Positions 8,414 to 16,203 of a stretch of 52,699 bases of DNA are shown here, piece by piece. The position numbers and the translations under genes were made by a program. Under the pieces are notes generated by a model. That model was given only the letters and a program-made list of their open reading frames with translations. It searched no databases and was not told the origin of the DNA. The stretch is from an uncultured Oscillospiraceae bacterium (lineage in GTDB: Bacteria > Bacillota > Clostridia > Oscillospirales > Oscillospiraceae). Every line of letters starts with the position of its first letter. The stretch's first letter is position 1. The stretch lies in the NCBI GenBank assembly GCA_947581795.1, contig CANPVS010000016.1, positions 1-52,699 of the forward strand, in the 5' to 3' direction.

Positions 8414-8713
8414 AAAAGCCTCCTTTCCATGCGTACCCCATAAGGGACCGTTTTCAATTTTGCCGTTTAGCGTGTGTTTTGCCGGGAGAATGAAAAGCCG
8501 CGCCGGGCCGTGAACGCTGTTCGCTCCACGGTGGCGCGCTGTCCGCTGAATTTTCGTTGCTGTGCCGCTCCATTTTTTGCCCCACGGCGACGCCTTGTTT
8601 CCGCAAGGGGAAAAACAAACCCCACTCCCGCAATCCATCAATCAATCAATCCATCCAACGCGCCCCGGCAGGGGCGCGAGAAAGCCACGCATACCGCCCC
8701 CGGTATGCGTGGC
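8414..8713. other. Non-coding region upstream of the mob operon, possible oriT
   Basis: About 300 bases with no supported gene. It holds CCCCATAAGGG-type dyad sequence just before the mob operon (8426-8440), an ATCA-rich short tandem repeat (8631-8655) and two hairpins (8659-8678 and 8683-8714). MobV origins usually lie directly upstream of the relaxase, so this is one of two candidate transfer origins in the element; no nick site is recognised. Confidence 0.35.
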
Positions 8714-8714
8714 T
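8683..8714 (-). terminator. Hairpin at the end of the sigma-like gene
   Basis: A perfect 13-base stem (8683-8695 with 8702-8714) starting at the stop codon of the gene above, followed on the minus strand by TTTCTC. A second stem CGCGCCCC/GGGGCGCG (8659-8678) follows. Confidence 0.55.
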
Positions 8715-9559
8715 CACTGTCCCGCCTCCTGTTCATAGCGGAGAAACCGCTTTTTTATCGCCTCTATCCGCTTAACGACCCCGCTGTGATTCTTGTACCC
8801 CAGCTTGTCCGCAATTTCGTTGTAGCCGTAGCCCTCCGCCCGCAGTTCCAGAATCGCCATGTCCTTTTCCGACAGGGTAGCCTTAAACCGCTGGCAGAAG
8901 TCCTCGCTCTCCACCTGGGCGGTGAAGTCCCCCGCCGGGTCTGGAATAGAACAGATACCGCTGTTCTCACTCTCCATGCTTTCCTCCAGCGAAACGGTCT
9001 GCACCCTCCTAGAGCGGGTGTGATACCATTTGCGGAGGAAGTCTTTTCGCACGTTGGTGTCCCATGGCATAAAGTCCTCGTCACAGGGCATTTCCCGCAC
9101 CGTGTCCAATATGGGCCGCCAGCCCTGTTCCTCGATGGTTTGTTTAACGACCTTGCCAATGGCTGCTTTTACGTCCTCCGGCTCAAAGAATGGTATCACA
9201 AAATCGGGCGGCAGATCGAATAGGGATTGCAAGCCCCAGCCCGTTTCCCGTTCTATACCCTTGGCCCAATAAGGCAGGAGAATGGACAACTGCCAGACGG
9301 GGCAATAGCCTGTGTAATGCTCAATCCAGCCGCCGAGGCCGAAAAACGGAAAGACCAGAGCGGCAACGGCGTCTACTATCTCGCTCAAAAAAGCGTCGCT
9401 TTTAATGAGTTCGCACAGTTCCGTGGAGCAAAACACATCGCTTACCCTGCGGGGAAACTTGCAGAGGGTGGGAAAGCGCAAGAGCAGGTCGCGTGGCAGG
9501 ATATAGACAAGAGGAAGATAGCGAAAGGGTGTATCAGCGGGCAGTTTTACAAGAATCAG
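8714..9559 (-). CDS. Sigma-70-like factor of the mobilizable element
   Basis: The C-terminal part is a sigma region-4-type helix-turn-helix: LSEKDMAILELRAEGYGYNE, IADKLGYKNHSGVVKRIEAI. The N-terminal 170 residues are not a recognised domain and include several hydrophobic stretches. The first common alternative start in frame is TTG at 9481, but the frame stays open upstream to a strong AAAGGAGG, which would place the start at CTG 9559 or ATT 9556; I chose 9559, giving 281 residues. It probably controls element genes. It is divergent from traX, with promoters for both between them. Confidence 0.65.
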   Translation of the reverse strand: MILVKLPADTPFRYLPLVYILPRDLLLRFPTLCKFPRRVSDVFCSTELCELIKSDAFLSEIVDAVAALVFPFFGLGGWIEHYTGYCPVWQLSILLPYWAKGIERETGWGLQSLFDLPPDFVIPFFEPEDVKAAIGKVVKQTIEEQGWRPILDTVREMPCDEDFMPWDTNVRKDFLRKWYHTRSRRVQTVSLEESMESENSGICSIPDPAGDFTAQVESEDFCQRFKATLSEKDMAILELRAEGYGYNEIADKLGYKNHSGVVKRIEAIKKRFLRYEQEAGQ

Positions 9560-9577
9560 AAACGCCTCCTTTCCGAG

Positions 9578-9607
9578 AGAATAGGCCCGTCCAATTATTC
9601 ACGTCAA
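9578..9607 (-). promoter_or_regulatory. Promoter of the sigma-like gene
   Basis: Minus strand TTGACG (9607-9602) and TATTCT (9583-9578), 18-base spacer, directly before the AAAGGAGG site. Confidence 0.5.
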
Positions 9608-9676
9608 AAGTATACACCTTTTGTTCCCACGAAGAAAGAAAAATTTTGACAAGAAAAGAAGAAAGTCATTGCTGAG

Positions 9677-9704
9677 TTGACAACAGGAGAGGATATGGTA
9701 TAAT
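9677..9704 (+). promoter_or_regulatory. Promoter of the traX-like gene
   Basis: TTGACA (9677-9682) and TATAAT (9699-9704) with a 16-base spacer, 49 bases before the start codon. Confidence 0.75.
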
Positions 9705-9753
9705 CTTGAAAGCTAAATTGTGCGACAAATCGTTGTTTCCAAGGAGGTAGCAC

Positions 9754-10677
9754 ATGGGCCATGAAATTGACATCACAAACGGCAAAACGGTTTTGACAGC
9801 GCCTAAAGGGTTATCCGCCTTTCAGCTTAAGGTCATCGCCCTGGTCATCATGACCGTCGACCATATCGGAGCGTTTGCCTTCGAGATACCTCTTGTGATG
9901 CGGAATCAGTCCTATCTGCGCGCCGTCGGGCGGCTGGCCATGCCCATCTTCCTGTTCTTGCTGGTCCAGAGCATCCGGCACACGCGGAGCAAGAGGAGGT
10001 TTATCCTACGGCTGTACTTAGCAGGGATGGGTACGGAGCTGTTCGTCACGGCCATGAACCTCCTGTTCGGAGATCGGTTCCGCTACTTCACTCCGGGGAA
10101 TATTATATTCACGTTTTTCTACACTGCCCTGTACACCGTGCTCATCGAGCGGCTGATTGAGAGCGTGAGGGAGAAGCAGTGGCGGACATTGGGACTTTGC
10201 GTGCTTGGATTGGCGCTATCCCTTGTGCCGACGGTGATTTATCTGCCGTTGTTGGATGGAGTGTATTCCCTCAATGGGTCTGATCGCATGACGTTTCTGC
10301 TGGAAGGTCTTCTGAACAGCGTGGTCCCGTCGTTCTATTTGATGGATTACGGCATCGGCGCGGTAATCCTAGGCGTTGTCATGTATTTCGCCGGGACGAA
10401 AAAGCGTCAGTGTATAGTCTATGCTGTGTTTTGTGCGCTGTGCATTGCGGGACGGATAGCGGGGAGTTTCGGCGTTGATTTTGACCGTATCCCGAGCTTC
10501 GGCTTTTTTGAAACGTTTTTCGACTATTCTCAGAACAGGATGATTTGGGCGCTGCCGTTCATGCTGCTCTATAATGGCCAGCGAGGACGGCCCTGCAAAT
10601 GGTTTTTCTATTGGTATTACCCAGTGCACCGGGAGTTGATTTGGCTATTTACTCAAGTTTTCTTCCCTCTTGGGTGA
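9754..10677 (+). CDS. TraX-family membrane protein
   Basis: A 307-residue integral membrane protein of the TraX family, named for the F-plasmid pilin N-acetylase. Family signs are IMTVDHIGAFAFEI near residue 35, the GRLAMPIFLFLL helix, and the C-terminal FFYWYYPVHRELIWLF. Roughly eight membrane segments are visible. The start ATG has AAGGAGG 7 bases upstream. It is alone in its transcript and ends in a region of strong hairpins. Mobilizable elements of gut Firmicutes often carry a TraX homologue without any pilin; whether it acylates a surface molecule here is unknown. Confidence 0.85.
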   Translation: MGHEIDITNGKTVLTAPKGLSAFQLKVIALVIMTVDHIGAFAFEIPLVMRNQSYLRAVGRLAMPIFLFLLVQSIRHTRSKRRFILRLYLAGMGTELFVTAMNLLFGDRFRYFTPGNIIFTFFYTALYTVLIERLIESVREKQWRTLGLCVLGLALSLVPTVIYLPLLDGVYSLNGSDRMTFLLEGLLNSVVPSFYLMDYGIGAVILGVVMYFAGTKKRQCIVYAVFCALCIAGRIAGSFGVDFDRIPSFGFFETFFDYSQNRMIWALPFMLLYNGQRGRPCKWFFYWYYPVHRELIWLFTQVFFPLG

Positions 10678-11275
10678 CAAATTCCCATTTGCCGGGGAGA
10701 TAGCAAAACCGGGCAGGACAGTCAACGGTCGAGATGAACGGCGCTTTGCGCCGCCGTTGACAGCCTCGCCCGGTTTTGCTTTGTGGCCCGTAAGGCGGGC
10801 AAGCCCAAGTGTGCTTGCCCGCCTTACTCCATTTCGCGGTTTTCTTTCGGCCTGTCCGTAACGTGAGGTTGGGCCGGGGGCCGTATACCTGCCGCCGCTG
10901 AATGAAAACGGACAGGCTTTCTGCTCATTCCCATTCGCAAAAATCCCGCCCGTTTTCCTGCCGTGGCAAGCGGGGGCATAAAGCACCGCCCCCGTTTGCC
11001 ACGCCAGCCGCGCCGACAGGTATAACACACTACACCTTGCAAGCAAGGTTGTGTGCCAAAGGGGTGCGCCGCCCCCTTTGGAATCCCCCTGTTTTGTGGC
11101 CCCGTGAACCACAGACCGCGCCCGCGATCTGTGTCCCGTGTCCACAAAACCCAAACAAGCCGCTTCTATCCGCCTGCCGCCGCAGGCAGATACGCGCCGC
11201 TTGTTTGGTCGGCTGCGAGCCGGGACGAGGGATAGGACGCCTTGTGATGAATCAATGTATAATTCAAATTATGGA
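10678..11275. other. Hairpin-rich non-coding region, candidate oriT
   Basis: About 600 bases without a convincing gene between traX and the XRE gene. It contains an imperfect 77-base inverted repeat (10703-10779, 12-bp outer arms), a perfect 14-bp hairpin (10791-10804 with 10813-10826) that may end traX, the interrupted palindrome 11026-11055 (CACAC and ACCTTGC arms) and a 9-bp stem 11056-11064 with 11073-11081. Dense dyads next to regulator and integrase genes are usual for transfer origins or attachment arms. Confidence 0.45.
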
Positions 11276-11304
11276 TTGACAACACAATCAATTTTTGATA
11301 TTAT
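11276..11304 (+). promoter_or_regulatory. Promoter of the XRE regulator and recombinase
   Basis: TTGACA (11276-11281) and TATTAT (11299-11304), 17-base spacer, 25 bases before the TTG start codon. Confidence 0.75.
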
Positions 11305-11328
11305 ATATCTTGATAGGAGGCGAAATGT

Positions 11329-11688
11329 TTGAGTAATGATATAGGCGCAAGATTGAGGACGCTCCGGGAGGGTATTGGACTATCGCAAGCGAAGTTCGGA
11401 AAAATTGCGGGTATTCCACAGACCACTATGCACCGATACGAAACAGGCTACTCCGCGACGCCCGTTGAAGTGTTGATTTGGTATGCGGATTATTTTGATG
11501 TATCAATGGATTATCTTTGTTGCCGCACTGATAAACCACAGGGAAAGCTATACGAATATAAGCCGAAAATCCTGGAAGAAGATAAGGATATGAGGCAGTT
11601 TGTTGAGATGTGTTTTGACCCGTCCTCGCCCATGAATGACAAGCTGAAAAAGACGATTATTGAAATGCTGGAGGGGGTGAAGAAATGA
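11329..11688 (+). CDS. XRE-family transcriptional regulator
   Basis: A 119-residue protein with an N-terminal Cro/CI helix-turn-helix (about residues 6-62): LRTLREGIGLSQAKFGKIAG, IPQTTMHRYETG, then YFDVSMDYLCCRTD. The C-terminal half is charged and may mediate dimer contacts. Translation starts at TTG 11329; the nearby ATG at 11325 is out of frame and stops after three codons. AGGAGG lies 8 bases upstream. Its stop overlaps the recombinase start by 4 bases, so it is made with the recombinase and probably represses the shared promoter, controlling excision. Confidence 0.85.
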   Translation: MSNDIGARLRTLREGIGLSQAKFGKIAGIPQTTMHRYETGYSATPVEVLIWYADYFDVSMDYLCCRTDKPQGKLYEYKPKILEEDKDMRQFVEMCFDPSSPMNDKLKKTIIEMLEGVKK

Positions 11689-13253
11689 ATGTAGTGATTT
11701 ATGCCAGGTATTCCAGCCATAGCCAGACCGAGCAATCAATAGAGGGCCAGCTTCAAACGTGCTATGAGTTTGCCAAGAATAACGGGCATATCGTGATAGG
11801 GGAATATATCGACCGGGCGCAGAGCGGCACGACGGACAGCCGGGCCGATTTCCAGCGCATGATAGCTGATAGCGACAAGCATACTTTTGAGGGCGTTCTT
11901 GTGTACCAGCTTGACCGCTTTGCCCGGAACAGATACGACAGCGCCATCAATAAGGCGAAGCTGAAAAAGAACGGTGTCCGGGTCATATCCGCAAGGGAGA
12001 ATATCAGCGACGACGCCAGCGGTATTTTGGTGGAGGGTGTATTGGAGAGTATGGCGGAATACTATTCGGCGGAGCTTTCACAGAAGATACGCCGGGGACT
12101 GGCAATCAACGCTGAGAAGTGTTTGAGCAACGGGAGCAATCCCGGCCTCGGCTATTGGGTGGACAGTGAGCGCCGTTTCCATGTTGACCCGGAGGGGGCC
12201 GCCGTTGTCCGGGAGATATTTGAGATGTACGCCAGCGGAAAGACCGTCGCGGAGATTACAAAGTATCTCAACGGGAAACAGATAAAGACCTCCCACGGAA
12301 AGGAGTTCAACAAGAACAGCTTACACCGCCTTTTGCGGAATAAACGCTATATCGGGTATTACATATACAGGGACACGGAAACGCCGGGAGGTATGCCCCG
12401 CATTATAGAGGACGAACTTTTTGAACGGGTGCAGCATATCCTTGACCGCAACAAGAAAGCCCCGGCCCGCGCCAGAGGCCGGGAGGAATATCTGCTGACA
12501 ACAAAGCTGTTTTGCGGCTACTGCCGGGAGATGATGACGGGCTACGGCGGCACCGGGAAATCCGGGACGGCATACCGCTATTATGCCTGCAAAAACGCCA
12601 AGATGAAGCGGTGTCAAAAGAAAGTTGTCAACAAGCAGAAGATTGAGGACAGGGTCGTTTTAGAGTGCCGCAAGCTGTTGACCGACAGCAATATAGAAAA
12701 GATAGCCCGCTCCGTTGCCGCCGCTTGCGAGGCAGATTACGATACCTCCGCCATCAAGCGTATCAAGGCGGCGATACAGGAGGCGGACACGGCTATTGAA
12801 AACCTCTGGAAAGCCTTGGAGCGCGGGCAGGCGGTCGATATGATCACCGAGCGCATAGAGAAGCGCCAAAAGGAGAAAGAGGACTTGCAGGCCCAGCTTG
12901 CGGTGGAGATGGGAAAACAGGTCACGTTTACCGCCCCGCAGATCAAGGCTTTTCTCTACTCGCTGAAGCGCGGGAACATCAACGACGAGAACAACCGCCG
13001 AGGGCTTGTCAATATCTTCCTCCGGGCTATTTATCTCTACGACGACAGAATGACGCTGATACTCAACGGCGGGGACAGGCCCATCACGATTGATGATATT
13101 CTGCTGGACGAGATAGAGGGACATTTTGAGGCCGCGATTTCAAGCGGCGCGGGGTGTTCGCCGTTGGTTGCGCCCGCTCCACCAATCGCCCGAGGACCAA
13201 AGGTCCTCGGGCAATTACTTTTTTGTGCTCTGGCGGAACTGGACAGAGAATGA
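11685..13253 (+). CDS. Large serine recombinase (integrase of the ssrA element)
   Basis: Integrates and excises the element by a serine-mechanism double-strand exchange. The N-terminal catalytic domain has YARYSSHSQ with Ser10 as nucleophile, YIDRAQSGTTDSRADFQRM and QLDRFARNRYD. The recombinase domain follows (about 160-270), then the zinc ribbon LFCGYCREMM ... YYACKNAKMKRC and a coiled coil (about 360-410). The 522-residue reading frame crosses the right attachment site at 13176-13185: its last 23 codons are host sequence including the tmRNA terminator. In the excised circle the frame would end after 20 different residues at the TGA in 7005-7007. Confidence 0.93.
   Translation: MNVVIYARYSSHSQTEQSIEGQLQTCYEFAKNNGHIVIGEYIDRAQSGTTDSRADFQRMIADSDKHTFEGVLVYQLDRFARNRYDSAINKAKLKKNGVRVISARENISDDASGILVEGVLESMAEYYSAELSQKIRRGLAINAEKCLSNGSNPGLGYWVDSERRFHVDPEGAAVVREIFEMYASGKTVAEITKYLNGKQIKTSHGKEFNKNSLHRLLRNKRYIGYYIYRDTETPGGMPRIIEDELFERVQHILDRNKKAPARARGREEYLLTTKLFCGYCREMMTGYGGTGKSGTAYRYYACKNAKMKRCQKKVVNKQKIEDRVVLECRKLLTDSNIEKIARSVAAACEADYDTSAIKRIKAAIQEADTAIENLWKALERGQAVDMITERIEKRQKEKEDLQAQLAVEMGKQVTFTAPQIKAFLYSLKRGNINDENNRRGLVNIFLRAIYLYDDRMTLILNGGDRPITIDDILLDEIEGHFEAAISSGAGCSPLVAPAPPIARGPKVLGQLLFCALAELDRE
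13176..13185 (+). repeat. Right attachment repeat (attR core)
   Basis: GCTCCACCAA, identical to the ssrA 3' end at 6936-6945. It lies inside the recombinase reading frame and is followed at once by the original tmRNA terminator. Confidence 0.8.
13188..13224 (+). terminator. Displaced tmRNA terminator
   Basis: A perfect 11-bp stem (13188-13198 with 13202-13212, AAA loop) followed by AATTAC and six T residues. Before insertion it stood 3 bases after the tmRNA CCA end. It now lies within the last codons of the recombinase. Confidence 0.85.
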
Positions 13254-13282
13254 GGGCCCGTAATCGGGCCCTCATTCTCTGT
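13243..13282. terminator. 18-bp perfect hairpin between convergent genes
   Basis: Arms 13243-13260 and 13265-13282 with a TAAT loop; the recombinase stop codon lies in the left arm. No T run follows, so it may be a weak terminator for either strand or an antisense block between the recombinase and the minus-strand STAS gene. Confidence 0.45.
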
Positions 13283-13318
13283 TGTCATGGGCTTTTACTG
13301 GTATCTGCCCAATAATGT

Positions 13319-14626
13319 TTACTTGACCGTCACCATGTCGGCGTAGCCCGTCTGGGCCAGGATGTCCCGGACCGTGTCGTTGACCCCGGACAGGGCCACA
13401 TGGCCGGGCTGCACCGCCTTGATCATCATCAGCAGCACACGCAGGCCCGCCGAGGAGATATAAGCAAGCGCCGACATGTCCACATGCACGTCGGTAAGGT
13501 CCATGGCCCCCGCGGCCTTCTCATAGGCGGCCAGGAACTCCGGCGCGGTGAGGGAGTCCACCCGGCCCCGCAGGGCCACGTCCATGACCCCGCCCCGGGC
13601 CTTGATGGACACGCCGAATGTGTCGCCGCCCGCGTCGGCCAGAGGCACCGCGTCCCCGTCCGTGGTGATGGTCCAGAGGCTGATGTGCTCCATGGCCTGC
13701 CGGGCCAGCTCCGTCCGTTCGCCGTCCAGGCTCCCCAGCTTCGGCATCCGCTGCGCTACGGGCGTGAGCTCCGCCTTCAGGCCGTGGGCGCGGAGAGTAT
13801 CCATCGCCGCGGCAAGCTGCTCCGGCGCTCCCTTTACGAGCATGACGTTTCCGAATTTCACGTCCGCCTCGCCGCTGAAGGTCTTTTTGGAGGCGTTCAG
13901 GGTGGACTGGGCCTTGTCTCCCGCCATGGCTTTGAGGACCGCGCCCATGTCGGCGCTCCCGTCCAGGGCGTCCACCGTCGCCTTCGCTTTGGCGAGGTCG
14001 TTCATAACCACGATGGTCATGGACATGTACACGCGGCTGACCTCCGGGTCCTGGGTGATCCATACGCCGCCGAACTCCTCCAGGATGCGCCGGATGTTGT
14101 CCAGCAGGGCGGCCAGCTCCGGATCGGTGAAGTACATCAGAAGGCCCTCGGTGGTGATGCACAGCGGCCCCTGAGCCCCCTCCAGCGCCGCCCGGAGGGA
14201 GGCGTAGTTGGTGGCGTCCACGCCGTGGTAGGCCACGTCCCGCTTCTGGCCCCGCTCGGCCAATATCTTATCCACCAGCGGGCCCATCTCCTCCGCCACC
14301 GCGGGCAGATCGCAGGCTATGTAATGTTTATCCGCGATGAAGTCCTCCAGGGCCCGGGGGGTGTAGCCGCAGGGCAGGTCCACGACGGTCTTTGCGCCGG
14401 TGGCCTGGATGAAGGCGTTCATGGACCGGTAGCGCAGCTCCAGCGTGGCGACGTTGGACTGGCCCATGGCCTTTTTCTGATCGTCGTTGTAGGTCATGCC
14501 GGCCAGGTCCAGGCCCAGCTTCTCCGCCATCATGGCGGCGTCGGCGTGGCCCGCCTGGGCCAGCTGCAACAGCGTGGCCTTGGCCGTGTTGAACACGGGA
14601 TTGGTCCGCTCTCTCAGTTCATCCAT
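13319..14626 (-). CDS. Methyltransferase-like/STAS fusion protein 1
   Basis: A 435-residue soluble protein with two domains. Residues about 55-290 resemble SAM-dependent methyltransferases of the leucine carboxyl methyltransferase/PPM type: TVVDLPCGYTPRALEDF is the motif I region, with YIACDLPAV and CITTEGLLMYF after it. Residues about 340-435 are a STAS domain (anti-sigma antagonist fold): VALRGRVDSLTAPEFL and ALAYISSAGLRVLLMMIK, where the SSAG serine is the likely phosphosite. The ATG chosen has AAGGAAG 8 bases upstream; a GTG 21 bases earlier is possible. Last gene of the phosphatase operon; the next copy upstream is a paralogue. Catalytic activity is not established. Confidence 0.7.
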   Translation of the reverse strand: MDELRERTNPVFNTAKATLLQLAQAGHADAAMMAEKLGLDLAGMTYNDDQKKAMGQSNVATLELRYRSMNAFIQATGAKTVVDLPCGYTPRALEDFIADKHYIACDLPAVAEEMGPLVDKILAERGQKRDVAYHGVDATNYASLRAALEGAQGPLCITTEGLLMYFTDPELAALLDNIRRILEEFGGVWITQDPEVSRVYMSMTIVVMNDLAKAKATVDALDGSADMGAVLKAMAGDKAQSTLNASKKTFSGEADVKFGNVMLVKGAPEQLAAAMDTLRAHGLKAELTPVAQRMPKLGSLDGERTELARQAMEHISLWTITTDGDAVPLADAGGDTFGVSIKARGGVMDVALRGRVDSLTAPEFLAAYEKAAGAMDLTDVHVDMSALAYISSAGLRVLLMMIKAVQPGHVALSGVNDTVRDILAQTGYADMVTVK

Positions 14627-14650
14627 TTTAATGTCTTCCTTTTTCACGGT

Positions 14651-14676
14651 GCGCCGCCAGCCATAGCTGGCGGCGC
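14651..14676 (-). other. Intra-operon hairpin
   Basis: An 11-bp GC-rich stem (14651-14661 with 14666-14676) between the small membrane gene and the downstream STAS gene, without a T run. It may stabilise or divide the transcript. Confidence 0.45.
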
Positions 14677-14690
14677 ATGCCTCTTCCCTC

Positions 14691-14885
14691 TTACTTTTTG
14701 CCCTTCTTGGCCAGCTCCTGCGCGGTCACGATGGTGCAGACCAGATTCGTCACAGCCAGCACATCCACCACGATGCGGGCCCACATGGGCAGCGCCTCGT
14801 TGTTGTACAACGCGACGCCCACGCCGAACAGCCCGGCCGCCGCCACGATACTGAACACTACTCTCACCTTGTCTGAAGTTGTCAT
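14691..14885 (-). CDS. Small two-helix membrane protein
   Basis: A 64-residue protein with two hydrophobic helices, VRVVFSIVAAAGLFGVGVAL and MWARIVVDVLAVTNLVCTIV, and a basic tail AKKGKK. The start used is ATG 14885 with GGGAGG upstream, rather than an upstream alternative. It lies between two paralogous methyltransferase/STAS genes on the same strand and is presumably co-transcribed with them. No family is recognised; a membrane partner of the STAS module is possible but unsupported. Confidence 0.7.
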   Translation of the reverse strand: MTTSDKVRVVFSIVAAAGLFGVGVALYNNEALPMWARIVVDVLAVTNLVCTIVTAQELAKKGKK

Positions 14886-14937
14886 TGTCTTTTTCCTCCC
14901 GTTAAAAAATATGATCAAAGGTTTTGCGCGCAAAGGT

Positions 14938-16176
14938 TTATTTCAGCGTCAGGATATCGCTGTATCCCGTTTGCTCGAAGATGGACCGGATGAGATCGCT
15001 GGCGCCGGTGACGGTCACATGGCCCGCGCCCAGGCGCTTCGCCATGATGAGCAGTACGCGAAGGCCCGCCGAGGATATGTACTCCAGGTGAGACATGTCC
15101 ACCTTGGCGTCCCTGAGGGCATGGGCGTCCGCGGCCTTCTCAAAGGCGGCCAGGAATTCCGGCGCGGTGAGGGAGTCCACCCGGCCCCGCAGGGTGAAGA
15201 CCACTTCCGGACCATCCACGTCCGTGCGCAGGGCATAGGCGCCGCTCTTTTCCGGGGCGGGCTCGCTCCAGGCCGGGTCTGGGGTGATCTCCCATACGGT
15301 CAGGTCCGCGTACAGCTTCTTCATATTCTCCCGCTGCTGGCCGCCCAGCTGGGCGAACACCTTCAGCTCGGGCATATGCTCGCCCATGGGAAGCAGTCTC
15401 GCCTTCAGGCCGTTTTCAGCCAGAAGGGCCGCGGCCTTCTCAAATCCGCCTGCCTCCCCGAGGCGCATCACAAGATCGTTGTTCCCCACCGTCACGTCCG
15501 ACTGGGCGGACAGGGTGTTGAAGGCGCTCATCATATTTCTGATGGCCTCCTCGCCCATCACGGCTCGCAGCGTACCTATAGTGCGCTTGCCTGCCTCCGG
15601 GTCCGGGGTGAGCCAGCGGCCGCCGAACTCTCTCAGCACCCGCCGCACGTTGGCGCACAGCTGCCGCACCTCCGGCTGGGTCAGGTAGGCCAGCGTCCCC
15701 TCGCTGGTGAGGCATACCGGCCCCTCCACCCCGTCCAGGGCGGAGCGCAGGGAGGCGTAGCTTGTAAAGTCCGCCGCCCGGTATTCAGCCGGCGCGGGCC
15801 GGTTTTTACCGGCCAGCAGCTTCGTGACCAGCGGGGCCATCTCGTCGATGACGATGGGCAGGTCGCAGCCGATGAAGCGCTTGTTTTCAAGGCCCTTCCA
15901 CAGGGCACGGGGCGTATAGCCGCAGCCCAGGTCCACCACGGTCTTTTCCGGTCCGGCGGCCAAAAACTGGTCCATGATCTCGTGGAAGGCGTCTACCTGC
16001 GCCATCATGCCCATGCTCAGGGCGCTTTTTTGCCCCTCCCTGAACACCTCGTCCGGTTCGATGTGCAGCTCTTTGGCCATCATGGCCGCGTCCTGGTCCC
16101 CGGCCTTCATGAGATACACCAAGGTGGACTTGGCCGCGTTAAACGCGGGGTTGGTCCTCGCTCTCAGTTCATCTAT
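14938..16176 (-). CDS. Methyltransferase-like/STAS fusion protein 2 (non-ATG start)
   Basis: Paralogue of the protein at 13319-14626 with the same order: methyltransferase-like domain (TVVDLGCGYTPRALWKG, FIGCDLPIVIDEMAPLV) then STAS domain (TLRGRVDSLTAPEFLAAF, HLEYISSAGLRVLLIMAK). Aligning both copies shows that the first copy's start region MDELRERTNP corresponds here to IDELRARTNP, read from an ATA codon at 16176. GGAGG lies 7 bases before that ATA, and no ATG, GTG or TTG is near. The next usable start, TTG 16122, would remove 18 conserved residues. An ATA (or ATC 6 bases earlier) start is therefore likely. It follows the phosphatase gene by 27 bases. Confidence 0.68.
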   Translation of the reverse strand: MDELRARTNPAFNAAKSTLVYLMKAGDQDAAMMAKELHIEPDEVFREGQKSALSMGMMAQVDAFHEIMDQFLAAGPEKTVVDLGCGYTPRALWKGLENKRFIGCDLPIVIDEMAPLVTKLLAGKNRPAPAEYRAADFTSYASLRSALDGVEGPVCLTSEGTLAYLTQPEVRQLCANVRRVLREFGGRWLTPDPEAGKRTIGTLRAVMGEEAIRNMMSAFNTLSAQSDVTVGNNDLVMRLGEAGGFEKAAALLAENGLKARLLPMGEHMPELKVFAQLGGQQRENMKKLYADLTVWEITPDPAWSEPAPEKSGAYALRTDVDGPEVVFTLRGRVDSLTAPEFLAAFEKAADAHALRDAKVDMSHLEYISSAGLRVLLIMAKRLGAGHVTVTGASDLIRSIFEQTGYSDILTLK

Positions 16177-16203
16177 CTTGATACCTCCATAGTTTTTATG
16201 ATC

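Larger units (their letters stand above)
6946..13185. mobile_element. Integrative mobilizable element inserted at the 3' end of ssrA
   Basis: About 6.24 kb bounded by the 10-base direct repeat at 6936-6945 and 13176-13185. Gene content fits a small mobilizable element: MobV relaxase, two small accessory proteins, a sigma-like factor, TraX, an XRE regulator and a large serine recombinase at the right end. It has no type IV secretion genes, so transfer would need a helper. Base composition in the TraX and recombinase region is clearly less GC-rich than the flanks. The right end restores the original tmRNA downstream sequence (terminator hairpin), which fixes the boundary. Confidence 0.85.

Noticed and set aside
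8631-8660. CRISPR-like repeat
   Set aside because: It is a short ATCA tandem run with no spacers; no CRISPR array or cas gene is in the window.
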